From Enoplolaimus lenunculus (lineage: Eukaryota; Nematoda; Enoplea; Enoplida; Thoracostomopsidae), in assembly GCA_030248215.1 (NCBI GenBank), contig JASANG010003260.1, forward strand, positions 265,137-329,136: a stretch of 64,000 nucleotides of DNA. The letters run 5' to 3'. Shown piece by piece: positions 34,930 to 46,700 of the stretch. The translations under genes and the position numbers were made by a program. Below the pieces are notes generated by a model. The model was given only the letters and a program-made list of their open reading frames with translations, had not been told where the DNA came from and did no database searches. Within the stretch, counting starts at the first letter, position 1. Each line of letters begins with the position of its first letter.

Positions 34930-37900
34930 TGGCCCCTGTCTTGTCCCCTACTCATTGTGGAAATATTTTCACTAGCCATTGGTTAAGAAAATCAAAAATA
35001 ATAAATTTTACGCAGTCATGTTAAAAACGTTGAAAATCAGTTGAAATTTCATTGCAATCATCATGGCTTTTGTCTTAACGAAATATCGACCAGAAAAAAT
35101 TTGTAATCAAAATATAAATTTCACATAAAAGGTTCTAGGAAGTTGACGGCTCATTAATGGCCTAAACGGAAAAATACGACTGTAACTAAACTTATAGCAT
35201 TAAATGTTATTATAGAATTGTTTTTCATGCCTCTTGCTTGAATACAAAAGTTCAATTCCAACATAGTTCGGTTTTTTCACGCGTTATTCTTGAATACAAA
35301 AAATATGATCCGAAACTTTTGCCATTACAAAATCATATTTTGAAAATGAACATATTTTCACTTGCTAGAGGCCAACGAAAGCCACAACTGGTGGAAATTT
35401 TATGCGGTCATGTTAAAAAAATTGAAAATCAATTAAAATTTCACTGCAAACGACATTGCGTTCATTTACAGAAATATCGGCCTGGCAAAATTTGAAGTCA
35501 AAAATTCAAAATTTCACAACATTAAAGGTTTCAGGAAATTTACAACTGGTTAAGGCCTGAAACCAGAAAATGCAGTTGAATGTAATCTTACAGCGTTACA
35601 TTTCGTTATATAGTTCGGTTTTTTCACGCGTTATTCTTGAATACAAAAAATATGATCCGAAATTTTGCCATTACAAAATCATATTTTGAAAAATGAACAT
35701 ATTTTCAGTTGCTATTGGCCAACGAATGCCAAAACTGGTGAAATCTTTATGCGGTCATGTTAAAAAGATTGAAAATCAATTAAAATTTCACTGCACACGA
35801 CATTGCGTTCATTTACAGAAATATCGGCCTGGCAAAATTTGAAGCCAAAAATTCAAAATTTCACAACATGAAAGGTTTTAGGAAATTTACGACTGGTTAA
35901 GGCCTGAAACCACAAAATGCAGGTGAACATAATCTTACAGCGTTACATTTCGTTATATAGTTCGGTTTTTTCACGCGTTATTCTTGAATACAAAAAATAT
36001 GATCCGAAATTTTTGCCATTACAAAATCATATTTTGGAAAATGAACATATTTTCACTTGCTAGAGGCTAACGAAAGCCTAAAGTGATGAAATTTTTATGC
36101 GGTCATGTTAAAAAGATTGAAAATCAATTAAAATTTCACTGCAAACGACATTGCGTTCATTTACAGAAATATCGGCCTGGCAAAATTTGAAGCCAAAAAC
36201 TCAAAATTTCACAACATTGAAGGTTTTAGTAAATTTACGACTGGTTAAGGCCTGAAACCAGAAAATGCAGGTGAAAGCAATCTTGCAGCGTTACATTTCG
36301 TTATATAGTTCGATTTTTTCACGCGTTATTCTTGAATACAAAAAATATGATCCGAAATTTTTGCCATTACAAAATCATATTTTGGAAAATGAACATATTT
36401 GCACTTGCTAGAGGCCAACGAGAGCCAAAAGTGATAAAATTTTTATGCGGTCATGTTCAAAAGATTAAAAATCAATTAAAATTTCACTGCAAACGACATT
36501 GCGTTCATTTTCAGAAATATCGGCCTGGTAAAATTTGAAGTCAAAAATTCAAAATTTCACAACATGAAAGGTTTTAGGAAATTTACGACTGGTTAAGGCC
36601 TGAAGCCAGAAAATGCAGGTGAAAGTAATCTTACAGCGTTACATTTCGTTATATAGTTCGGTTTTTTCACGCGTTATTCTTGAATACAAAAAATCTGATC
36701 CGAAATTTTTGCCATTACAAAATCATATTTTGGAAAATGAACATATTTTCCCTTGCTACAGCCCAACGAAAGGCAAAACTAGTGAAATTTTTATGCGGTC
36801 ATGTTAAAAACATTGAAAATCAATTAAAATTTCACTGCAAACGACATTGTGTTCATTTACAGAAATATCGGCCTGGCAAAATTTGAAGTCAAAAATTCAA
36901 AATTTCACAACATGAAAGGTTTTAGGAAATTTACGACTGGTTAAGGCCTGAAACCACAAAATGCAGGTGAACATAATCTTACAGCGTTACATGTCGTAAT
37001 ATAGTTCGATTTTTTCACGCGTTATTCTTGAATACAAAAATATGATCCGAAATTTTTGCCATTACAAAATCATATTTTGGAAAATGAACATATTTGCACT
37101 TGCTAGAGGCCAACGAGAGCCAAAAGTGATGAAATTTTTATGCGGTCATGTTAAAAAGATTTAAAATCAATTAAAATTTCACTGCAAACGACATTGCGTT
37201 CATTTTCAGAAATATCGGCCTGGTAAAATTTGAAGTAAAAAATTCAAAATTTCACAACATGAAAGGTTTTAGGAAATTTACGACTGGTTAAGGCCTGAAA
37301 CCACAAAATGCAGGCAAACATAATCTTACAGCGTTACATTTCGTTATATAGTTCGGTTTTTTCACGCGTTATTCTTGAATACAAAAAATATGATCCGAAA
37401 TTTTTGCCATTACAAAATCATATTTTGGAAAATGAACATATTTGCACTTGCTAGAGGCCAACGAGAGCCAAAAGTGATGAAATTTTTATGCGGTCATGTT
37501 AAAAAGATTGGAAATCAATTAAAATTTCACTGCAAACGACATTGCGTTCATTTACAGAAATATCGGCCTGGCAAAATTTGAAGTCAAAAATTCAAAATTT
37601 CACAACATGAAAGGTTTTAGGAAATTTACGACTGGTTAAGGCCTGAAACCACAAAATGCAGGCAAACATAATCTTACAGCGTTACATTTCGTTATATAGT
37701 TCGGTTTTTTCACGCGTTATTCTTGAATACAAAAAATATGATCCGAAATTTTTGCCATTACAAAATCATATTTTGGAAAATGAACATATTTTCACTTGCT
37801 ACAGCCCAACGAACGGCAAAACTGGTGAAATTTTTATGCGGTCATGTTAAAAAGATTGAAAATCAATTAAAATTTCACTGCAAACGACATTGCGTTCATT

Positions 37901-38619
37901 TACAGAAATATCGGCCTGGCAAAATTTGAAGTCAAAAATTCAAAATTTCACAACATGAAAGGTTTTAGGAAATTTACGACTGGTTAAGGCCTGAAACCAC
38001 AAAATGCAGGCAAACATAATCTTACAGCGTTACATTTCGTTATATAGTTCGGTTTTTTCACGCGTTATTCTTGAATACAAAAAATATGATCCGAAATTTT
38101 TGCCATTACAAAATCATATTTTGGAAAATGAACATATTTGCACTTGCTAGAGGCCAACGAGAACCAAAAGTGATGAAATTTTTACGCGGTCATGTTAAAA
38201 AGATTGAAAATCAATTAAAATTTCACTGCAAACGACATTGCGTTCATTTACAGAAATATCGGCCTGGCAAAATTTGAAGCCAAAAATTCTAAATTTCACA
38301 ACATTGAAGGTTTTAGGAAATTTACGACTGGTTAAGGCCTGAAACCAGAAAATGCAGGTGAAAGCAATCTTACAGCGTTACATTTCGTTATATAGTTCGA
38401 TTTTTTCACGCGTTATTCTTGAATACAAAAAATATGATCCGAAATTTTTGCCATTACAAAATCATATTTTGGAAAATGAACATATTTGCACTTGCTAGAG
38501 GCCAACGAGAACCAAAAGTGATGAAATTTTTATGCGGTCATGTTAAAAAGATTGAAAATCAATTAAAAATTCACTGCAAACGACATTGCGTTCATTTTCA
38601 GAAATATCGACCTGGTAAA
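34930..38619. repeat. 348-bp satellite, ten units plus a degenerate first one
   Basis: The marker TTCTTGAATAC recurs every 347-348 bp from 35286 to 38416; 34930-35235 is a diverged leading unit. Most differences fall in one short segment (GCTAGAGGCCAACGAGAGCC versus GCTACAGCCCAACGAAAGGC). The second type occurs near 36755 and 37798, 1043 bp apart, so units 4-6 and 7-9 form a trimer repeated twice. A 68-codon open frame recurs, because 348 is divisible by three and units are alike. Confidence 0.95.
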
Positions 38620-39020
38620 GTGGGACAGCAGGACAGTGGGACAGTAGGACTGCGGGACAGTAAGACGGTAGGACAGCGGGACAGTAGGACAGCGGGATAG
38701 TAGGACAGCGGGACTGTGGGACAGTAGTACAGCGGGACAGTAGGACCCCGGGACAGCGGTACAGTAGGACAGCGGGACAGTCGGACAGCGGGACAGCGGA
38801 ACAGTAGGACAGTGGCACAGCAGGACAGTGGGACATTGGGACAGTAGGATAGCGTGACAGTAGGACAGCGGGACTGTAGCACAGTGGGACAGCAGGACAG
38901 TAGGAAAGCGGGACAGTAGGACAGAGGGACAATGGGACAGTGGGACGGTAGGACAGCGGGATAATGGGTTAGTAGGACAGTCCCGCTGTCCTACTGTCCC
39001 GCTGTCCCACTGTCCCGGGA
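38620..39020. repeat. GGGACAG minisatellite, about 10-bp unit
   Basis: Runs of GGGACAGTAG/GGGACAGCGG begin in the middle of a 348-bp satellite unit. Near 38980-39020 the strand switches (CTGTCCCGCTGTCC then GGGACAGCGGGAC), giving a strong hairpin, and a MITE end (CAGCGTAACATGGGCC) follows. G-rich, possibly able to form quadruplexes. Confidence 0.95.
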
Positions 39021-39180
39021 CAGCGGGACGGCCCTCAGCGTAACATGGGCCAACATTTATTACATGTATGCGCAGTGTTAAATCTCCACAAGACGTGAGA
39101 GCTCCCTCGTGCCTCACATTGAAATTACATCTCATGTGAAATTGCAAATATTCACGTGAGAAAGGGTTAAGTACGCTTTA

Positions 39181-39384
39181 ACGTTGGGAACTCAAATTAT
39201 TTGGTCCTGGAGTCATTTATGGACCACAATTAGGGATAATTGGCATTTATGGACTCTAATTAGGGTTGTGGGACTCTATCCGCTTACGGACTCTTATTAG
39301 GGATACGGACTCCTATTGATTGGGGCTCAAAATGAGGACCCTTCTCTTATTACTCCCCTCCATTCTTATTCGGGTCACTGCAGT
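39181..39384. mobile_element. MITE family 3 fragment
   Basis: It holds TCATTTATGGACC, GGACTCTTATTAGGG and the right end TTATTCGGGTCACTGCAG next to TA; the left end is missing. Confidence 0.75.
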
Positions 39385-40724
39385 AAGTATTCGGTTTGAA
39401 CTAAGTTGCTCAGAGAGAATATATTCGGCGTGAAAAGGCTGTTATAGTCATCATTCCGATTCCGATTCCGGATCCGATAAAAACATTTGATTCTGATTCC
39501 CTTCCGACAAAATATACTTCCAATCGGAACCCTGGTGTGTAATATCTGGATTTCCCAAAATCTCAATTTTTTCCTAAAATCCCAATTTTCCGAAATCCTG
39601 AGCGAAAAAGGTTTCGCTCTTAACCACAATTTCCCGGCAGAATCCGAATTTCCCAAAATACTAATTGCCCTTGTAATATCTCATTTTTCTGCATAATACC
39701 TGCAGACATTGGAAGGGTCTTTTTCAGAACAAAGGCCAACTATTACCTCTTAGAATTTTATTCGAGAACTTCTTGAACACCTGTTTTGACTGAGTGTAAT
39801 TTCGTTTAATTTTGTAGCTAGTGTGGTGAGGTTGTAAGTAAATTTTCATTCCGCAGTAATGTTGAGTGTTATTTTCGCATTAAAATAAAATCAACTAGAC
39901 CAGCGCCTAGTTTATCAATTTGTATCTCACATGTTGAGATAGTATTGAACGCATAAAGTTTCTCTTTTTTCCAGCATTAAATAACCGAATATTGCCGGAT
40001 GGATTAAGGTCTTGAATAGCAAATGCTAAGACGTATTCGAAAATGATTGTTTGTTCTAGCTAAATTTTAAAACAAACATTATTATCTAATTTTGCTAGGT
40101 AATTATCGTGTTTTTAAATCCTGTTTCGAACCTTTTGGTTTTGGAGCATCCGTTTAAGGGATAGATAGTAGATCAGGTTTTCACTGGAAGTCCTGTTTTG
40201 GCCAGAATTTCTGCAAAAAATCGATTCCTATTTCGGCATTACAGAACGCGGAAACAGGAATTTTTACGGCATTGTGACAAATCTTTTAAACCTTTAAAGA
40301 TGTTGTAGTTGCAAAATTATTGAGCCGAACTTGATGACTTTCATCTCTTTCAGTTTTGGCTAAACTGAGATAATCCGGTGAGTATTTTTATACGAGTGAT
40401 AAAAACGAAGAAATCGTAAAAAAACTTGTTTATGGTACGCTTTTAACAAGCTTGCTGAAAAGTAAAACAGTAATTCGGTGTTAAATGTTCCTGTTTCTAA
40501 TATTCCGGCAAAAAAGGTCAATTCCCGTTCCTGTTCCTGTTCCGGCAAAATTTAGTCCCTGTTCTAACCCAGGTAGATACGTATGTACGTATGTATTTAT
40601 TACATTTACTGTGCTACAGTTCTGCAAACACAGAATACGTAGTATTTATAGAAATGCTGACATAAAATGAAAAGTTAAGCAAGTATATATTTTCTAAGAC
40701 AAATAGCAGTGTTTTAGCAATAAG
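39385..40724. other. Region 5' of PWP2
   Basis: Upstream sequence with CCGATTCCGATTCCGG and TTCCTGTTCCTGTTCCGG simple stretches at about 39455 and 40525. No TATA or initiator could be assigned with confidence. Confidence 0.4.
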
Positions 40725-40742
40725 ATGAATCCTCAATTCCAG
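40725..40742 (+). CDS. PWP2: PWP2 exon 1 (proposed 18-nt start exon)
   Basis: It reads ATG then N-P-Q-F-Q and stops at a GTTAGC donor in phase 0. Joined to exon 2 it gives MNPQFQFSNLLG, the same spacing as yeast MKSDFKFSNLL and human MKFAYRFSNLL. No better ATG with a phase-0 donor was seen upstream, but so short a coding exon needs transcript support. Confidence 0.5.
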
Positions 40743-43700
40743 GTTAGCTTCATTTAACGTAATATATTGCTTTATTAAATATATAGTTTCTGTTAAAGGT
40801 ACACCATACGAAATTGAAGACCTCAGTTTGACATGCTCATTTTTAAAATTGATCATCTTAGTTTATCGCTCGCTCACGATTCTGTGATCAGTTCTTCTGA
40901 CTAAAAACTCAATCTGACTCTGAGTCGCTTAACTGACCGAGATCTTATGTGTCGTGCGCAGCATGTTTCGCAAACTTCTGCTCTTTTTTAATGTTTCTGT
41001 GTATTATTCAATTAATTAGCGTTTTAGTTTATATTCCAGTAATATTCAATTACATGCGTTAGCCTTGTGACATAGATTATAGATTAGAATTTTGCAAACC
41101 ATTGAATTAGTGTATATATTTTCAGTTTTCCAACTTGCTTGGTACAGTCTATCACACTGGTAATGTGTTGTTTTCTGCGTCTGGAGATCACCTAATATGT
41201 CCTGTCGGCAATCGAATCAATATATACAATTTGAACGAGTAAGTCAGTTATGCTGTACTCAGAATGCAACTAGAATTTCGGTTGTGGTTCCGGCATTTTT
41301 TCACCTTCCGGTTCCGATTAATTTTTACCGGAATTAAAAATTCCGGTATTAAGTTTTGGTCAGTGGAAATTAAGATATTTTGCTAAAAAGTGACGATAAA
41401 AATTAAGATTTCATTAGTATGGTATATAAACTTTGACAATCGCCAAAAATAAACCATCGAAGGTAGGTTTCGCTTGTGTGGATTATCAAAATCTAAAATA
41501 CAGTAGATAAAGTCAATACCTATCTCCAACTAGGGTTATTTCATCAATAATATATATTGCAGAAAGAAAACTAAAATGAATTTTTCGGTGGCATGTGTTT
41601 TTCATTGTCCGGTTCTGGTGCCGTTTCCGGTAATTTTTTCAAAATCCGGCTCCGATTCCTCTAAATTGTAATTGCGGTTGCACCTTGTCTGTACTATGTA
41701 TAGTATCGTTCAGTTTTGATTTATAAACTTGTTCTTTGTACTGATCGTTGTATGCGTTTAAATAAAGATTTGTCTTCAGAGCATATATCCTAGTTTAAAA
41801 ATTTTACCGAGTTTGTTTTAAAGGTTGAATGTTGGGGGTTGCAGTATATAGCACCAAACACCACGATGTAATGAATTGATATCAAGATTCAAGAATCCTA
41901 GTTCAGGTTGTTTAGTTCTGTGTTTACGGTCACTGAAACAAACGCAAGTCTTCTAGGAACAAGTCTACAACTCTACCGTTTGAGTCGAAGTTCAACTTTG
42001 TTACAATTGGTCTAGATGCAAAGGGCGAAAATCTACTCGCAATAAACGAACGTAAGAGCAACTAAGTTAATAAGGCGGGGGGTACGTACCCAATGGTGGT
42101 TTAGTTATACAATTTTGAACTTGGTTTACAGTTGGTGTCTATGCGGAAATCCATTTTGTGTACTTTATGTTTGCTTCTACAAGGGCTTTATTATTATAAA
42201 AGGATGCACGTAAAATCATAAAGCAAAATGTTTCTAATAGTAATGGTTGGTTTGACGGATAAGTTATTACTGATGAAATGATATTTATATATTTCAGGTG
42301 GACAAGCATTTTACGTTATTTTATCATGCCGTCAAGTGATTTACCGTTATGGGTTTGGGAAGCCAATTCGATGTATCAAATTTAGTCCTGATGGAAAGTA
42401 AAAAAAGCGACTGTTTTGCTTTTGATTTAAATTTAAATTGTCAGGAATGTTTTTGCATGGTAACCCATTATTGCAGCATAGGTATGTATATAGGTATTCT
42501 GGATTGGTTTGGCCAATCTATAGATCAAAGCAGGAACATTAGTACAAGCATATTTCTCAGCCCCAGCCTTAGCCTAGGCTGAAGGATATTTAAGAAAAAA
42601 TTAGTCTTAAAGTTAAGCGTACTCTATTGTAGTCGAAGTTTAAGTTACAGCTGCAAGTGCTCACCGCAAAAGCTTACTGGTATGTGCGAATAAGTCGATA
42701 ACCATTTTTAGAAAATTTGTTGTTTGTCGAGACACAGACGCACTGGTATACCGATGTCCAACTCTTGATTTTTTGGAAGCAGACACAGTTGAAGAAGCGG
42801 CTCCGTACGAAGCAAATCCGTTTTTCTTGCTGGCGACTTTTCATTTAGCTCAAGATGACAATACTTGTGTCGAATGGAGTCATGATTCTAAGTATGTTTG
42901 TGCGAACGTGAGATATTTAAGAGAGGGTTACAGCAAAACAATCATACTGCATACTCGCGTCTTAGTATAGTTCTTTTACAACGTTTTCGCTATGCTGGTT
43001 AGACGAAGTGTGGCCTAATTTTAATCCAGCAATGATTAGCTGGAGCTTGCAGTTTTGAATGACTGACTTCTCCAAGGCCATTTTTTCGCATTCTCATACC
43101 GTTTTGGTTGCAAAAATAAAATAGCATCAGCCAGGTTTTACCAAAGTTAAAAACGTGTAAACACTAAATATTCTACAACCATCACAAAACTTACTATTTA
43201 ATAACAGAACTTCTTATTTACATTTTTTTGGAATTCATTAAAAATTTTTGTACTGGCTACAAAACTATTGTGAACTGCTAATTTTACAAAAAAAATTTAG
43301 GCTTATATCGCAATAATTTGTAAATTAGCTGCAGAAACAAACTTTGACGCAAACCCAATGTGATTGGATCTTTTTCAAATTGTTTTCATTGGTTTAAGGT
43401 TGTTCGCAGTTGGTTCAAAGGATATGCAGACAAGAGTATGCGCCGCGGAACCGTTTGCAAATGCTTACGTCTATGGTTTATCGGGACATATTGGATCAAT
43501 TGCTGGATGCTTCTTTGAGCACAATTCCTATGATGTAAGCTATATATCGATTATGATGCGAGGGACCTATCGAACGCCTTGCATCAGCAGTCATGTCAAA
43601 AGCAGGAAAAAATTATGTCTATTAACGATAGACAACCTGCTTACCGTTTCGGATGAGGTTAGAAATTGATTTTGTTTCCCTTCTTTATCAGACAGAACTT

Positions 43701-46700
43701 TACTCATTTAAAACAGGATTTCAACACACTCGTTACTTAGTGATAACATTGTTTAACATCGTTATTTGTAGATTTGTTTAATTTTATGTAATTATGTTTA
43801 TTTCAGCTTTTTACCGTTGACAAGTTTGGATTTTGTGTGACTTGGAAGTGTAACTTGAAAGATAGCAGCGACTTGATCCCAAAGTCACAGACTCAGTCGA
43901 GTAGATTTGATGAAGAAACACAAACGATAGACGGAAGTAATTTTCTGGAAATTGAACGAATGATGGAAAAACAAGAGACATGGCTAAAATATAATAAGCA
44001 GGCAAGGTAAGTCGACTTGTAGCTACGGCGTCCTGGGGGTAAGTTTTTTGTAGCTGAGTTTTGTAGGCGTTGGTCTGATTCTTATAACAGATCTGCATTA
44101 AAAGCATCCAACGGGTTAACCTAAGTATCCGCGAAATAAGATTGTCTTGGATTGGTAATAATGTATACAGTTTAAGCATTTAGTTCTTGCACGTGACTGA
44201 TCACATATCTATTTATTTAAAACATTCGTTTACATTTTTTGAAAAATTTATAGTTTAGAAATTTTGTTTAGCTCAAAACAGTAAGTCTGAATTCACAAAT
44301 GTATTGCATTGTTAGTTGAAAACTGTTGTTTACGCTTCTATGCGAAATCTGCCCTGTTTGCTGTTGCAGGCATTCATTAAAAGACGAAGTGGCTGACACG
44401 ACGTCAGTATATTTAACTGCTGTTGCGTATCACCCGAAGTTACGCCTGCTGGTGTCTGGATTTTCTACTGGAGCTTTTGCAATTCATGAAATGCCAGAGT
44501 TCAATGTAATTCGATCGTTGAGGTAAGAATTTTGTTTTAAGTTTTTATTGAAAAGTATGTTTACAGGCAAGAGAGCGGTTTGTCAAAACTTGTTTTTTTG
44601 CTTATTTCGCCTATTTTTTGTGTGAACAGTGATTTATAATTGTCAAGGCTGGTATATAATGAATTTTAAGTCATTGTTTAGGCATAGGAAATTGTAAATC
44701 TGTATGAAGATTTGTCGTTAGTTTTCGGTTTGAAGCTGACTTTAAATTTCTTTTTTCTGTAGAAACAGTATAAGCGAGAGCCCTAACTCAACAATTTAAC
44801 AATCCCCGTGCACTGCAAAATATCAAACACGTTTGATATTTCAATTAATTCAAGCTTCTTGAATAAATTAAAGTTTTCCGATTAATGCAGAAGCGCTTAA
44901 CAACATGTGTTCCGATTGGCCAATCAAAATACATGTGCAAAAAATTCAAGCGTGTTGCAGTTGCGTTCACACGTGCGAATTAAAATTAATAATTTGAATC
45001 CTAGTGACTAATTTGACCTGCAAGAGGTTTAATTGAAAGTAGACGGGTACTAAAGTTATAAGAGTGAGGTGTTTTAGTGTTACTGATCGCGCCATTGAAA
45101 CAATAGCTCTTAATACATCTGGTGATTGGATTGCGTTGGGCTCAGGTGGGCTTGGTCAACTACTGGTCTGGGATTGGCAGTCCGAAACGTACGTCATGAA
45201 GCAACAAGGACACTTTCAGAATATGATTTGTCTACGGTACTCACCTGATGGACGTTTTATTGCGTCTGGTGGGCAAGATGGAAAGGTGGGTAGGAGATTT
45301 TTATTTTCGGGGTTTTGATTAGAGATGTTGTTTCAAATTATGCTAGAAGCTAAGAGACATTTCTATTTGATCGAACAATCGAGTGCATCAGTTACGTTGT
45401 TGTAAGCATTTAAAATGACAATTTATACGTCTGAACATTATTTAAACTATCACTGTCCTCTGTAAGTAGAAAAAGTAGATCTTCAACAATTTGGGTAACC
45501 TTAAAAGCTACGCCGGTCCGATAGAATACAGTTGATTTTGATGAAAGTTGTTTAATTTTTAGAACTTATAACCTATGTAACATCGATTTTTCTATGAAGT
45601 TATTTTATATTGACGCGTTTTAAATTTTGTTGTTTTTTCAGGTGAAAATTTGGTCAAATCAAAGCGCATTTTGTGTGGTCACGTTTGACGAACACAAAGG
45701 GCCAGTGACTGGGGTTGCGTGGACTCAAGCTGGAAAAGCCGTGATATCGTGCTCCTCAGACGGAACTGTTAGGGCTTTCGATATGAAAAGGTAGAAGTAG
45801 CAAATTTTTAAAATTTTGGAACCTGGTTTTCTGACAGTCAGCTTGATCCTATGTTGTAGCGCAAAACGTAATTGGTTGTGGATGGAATTGTTTTCACTTT
45901 AAACATTTGATACCATATTATTAAAGTTGTTACTCCTCTTCGAACCTTTATTGTATTTTATTGCCGAAAGTAATGCACGAAGTTATGAGGGCGTTACGCA
46001 TATCGTGAAATGCTGTGCAACCCGGTTTGTCAATTGTCGTCATTCGGTATAGTACGTACCTGAGTAGTTACTGTACGATGCACGGTGACGAACTGCTCCA
46101 GATGACATTAAGATTTCTAAAACGTAGCGCCACTATATATATATAGAAAAATCCAGATATTTCAATTACTGATTGTGTGATTATGTTTACTTTCAATTTT
46201 ACAGGTATCGTAATTTTCGAACGTTTACCGCTGTCAAACCGGTGCAGTTTAGTTGTGTAGCAGTCGATTCGTCGGGCGATTTACTTGCTGCGGGATCTCA
46301 AGACAATTTTGAATTGCATGTTTGGTCGCTGCAAACTGGCCGATTGTTGGAGGTAAGATTTTTTAATGGACGGGAGGCTTAAATTAACAACATATAGCAT
46401 GGCCACCTTGTTTATGTATGGTTTTTTGGAAAAGTTTTATATATAGCAAAACGTGTGATACCTTTGTGTTGAAATTGTGGGCATCTATAGTTTCGTTGAA
46501 TAACGTATAATCACTAGTAGTTTTGAAAAGAACATTTCCAGCATTGGTGCTAGAATGTGAGAAATCAGTACTTTGTATGTGAGTTAACCTAGAAGCAATG
46601 GAAATAGGAGTAGTTGCACTTTGATGGAAGTGTGACCAGTCTTGGTAACGTACGTTATAAGGAGATTTATTTTTAGGTCTTTGCTCGGCATACGGCACCC

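Noticed and set aside
36332-38700. Repeated 68-codon frames as a protein family
   Set aside because: They follow from a 348-bp satellite whose unit length is divisible by three; no splice sites, promoter or known domain.
38543-39147. Minus-strand frames of 94-194 codons rich in CPTVPLSYCPAV
   Set aside because: They are translations of the GGGACAG minisatellite.
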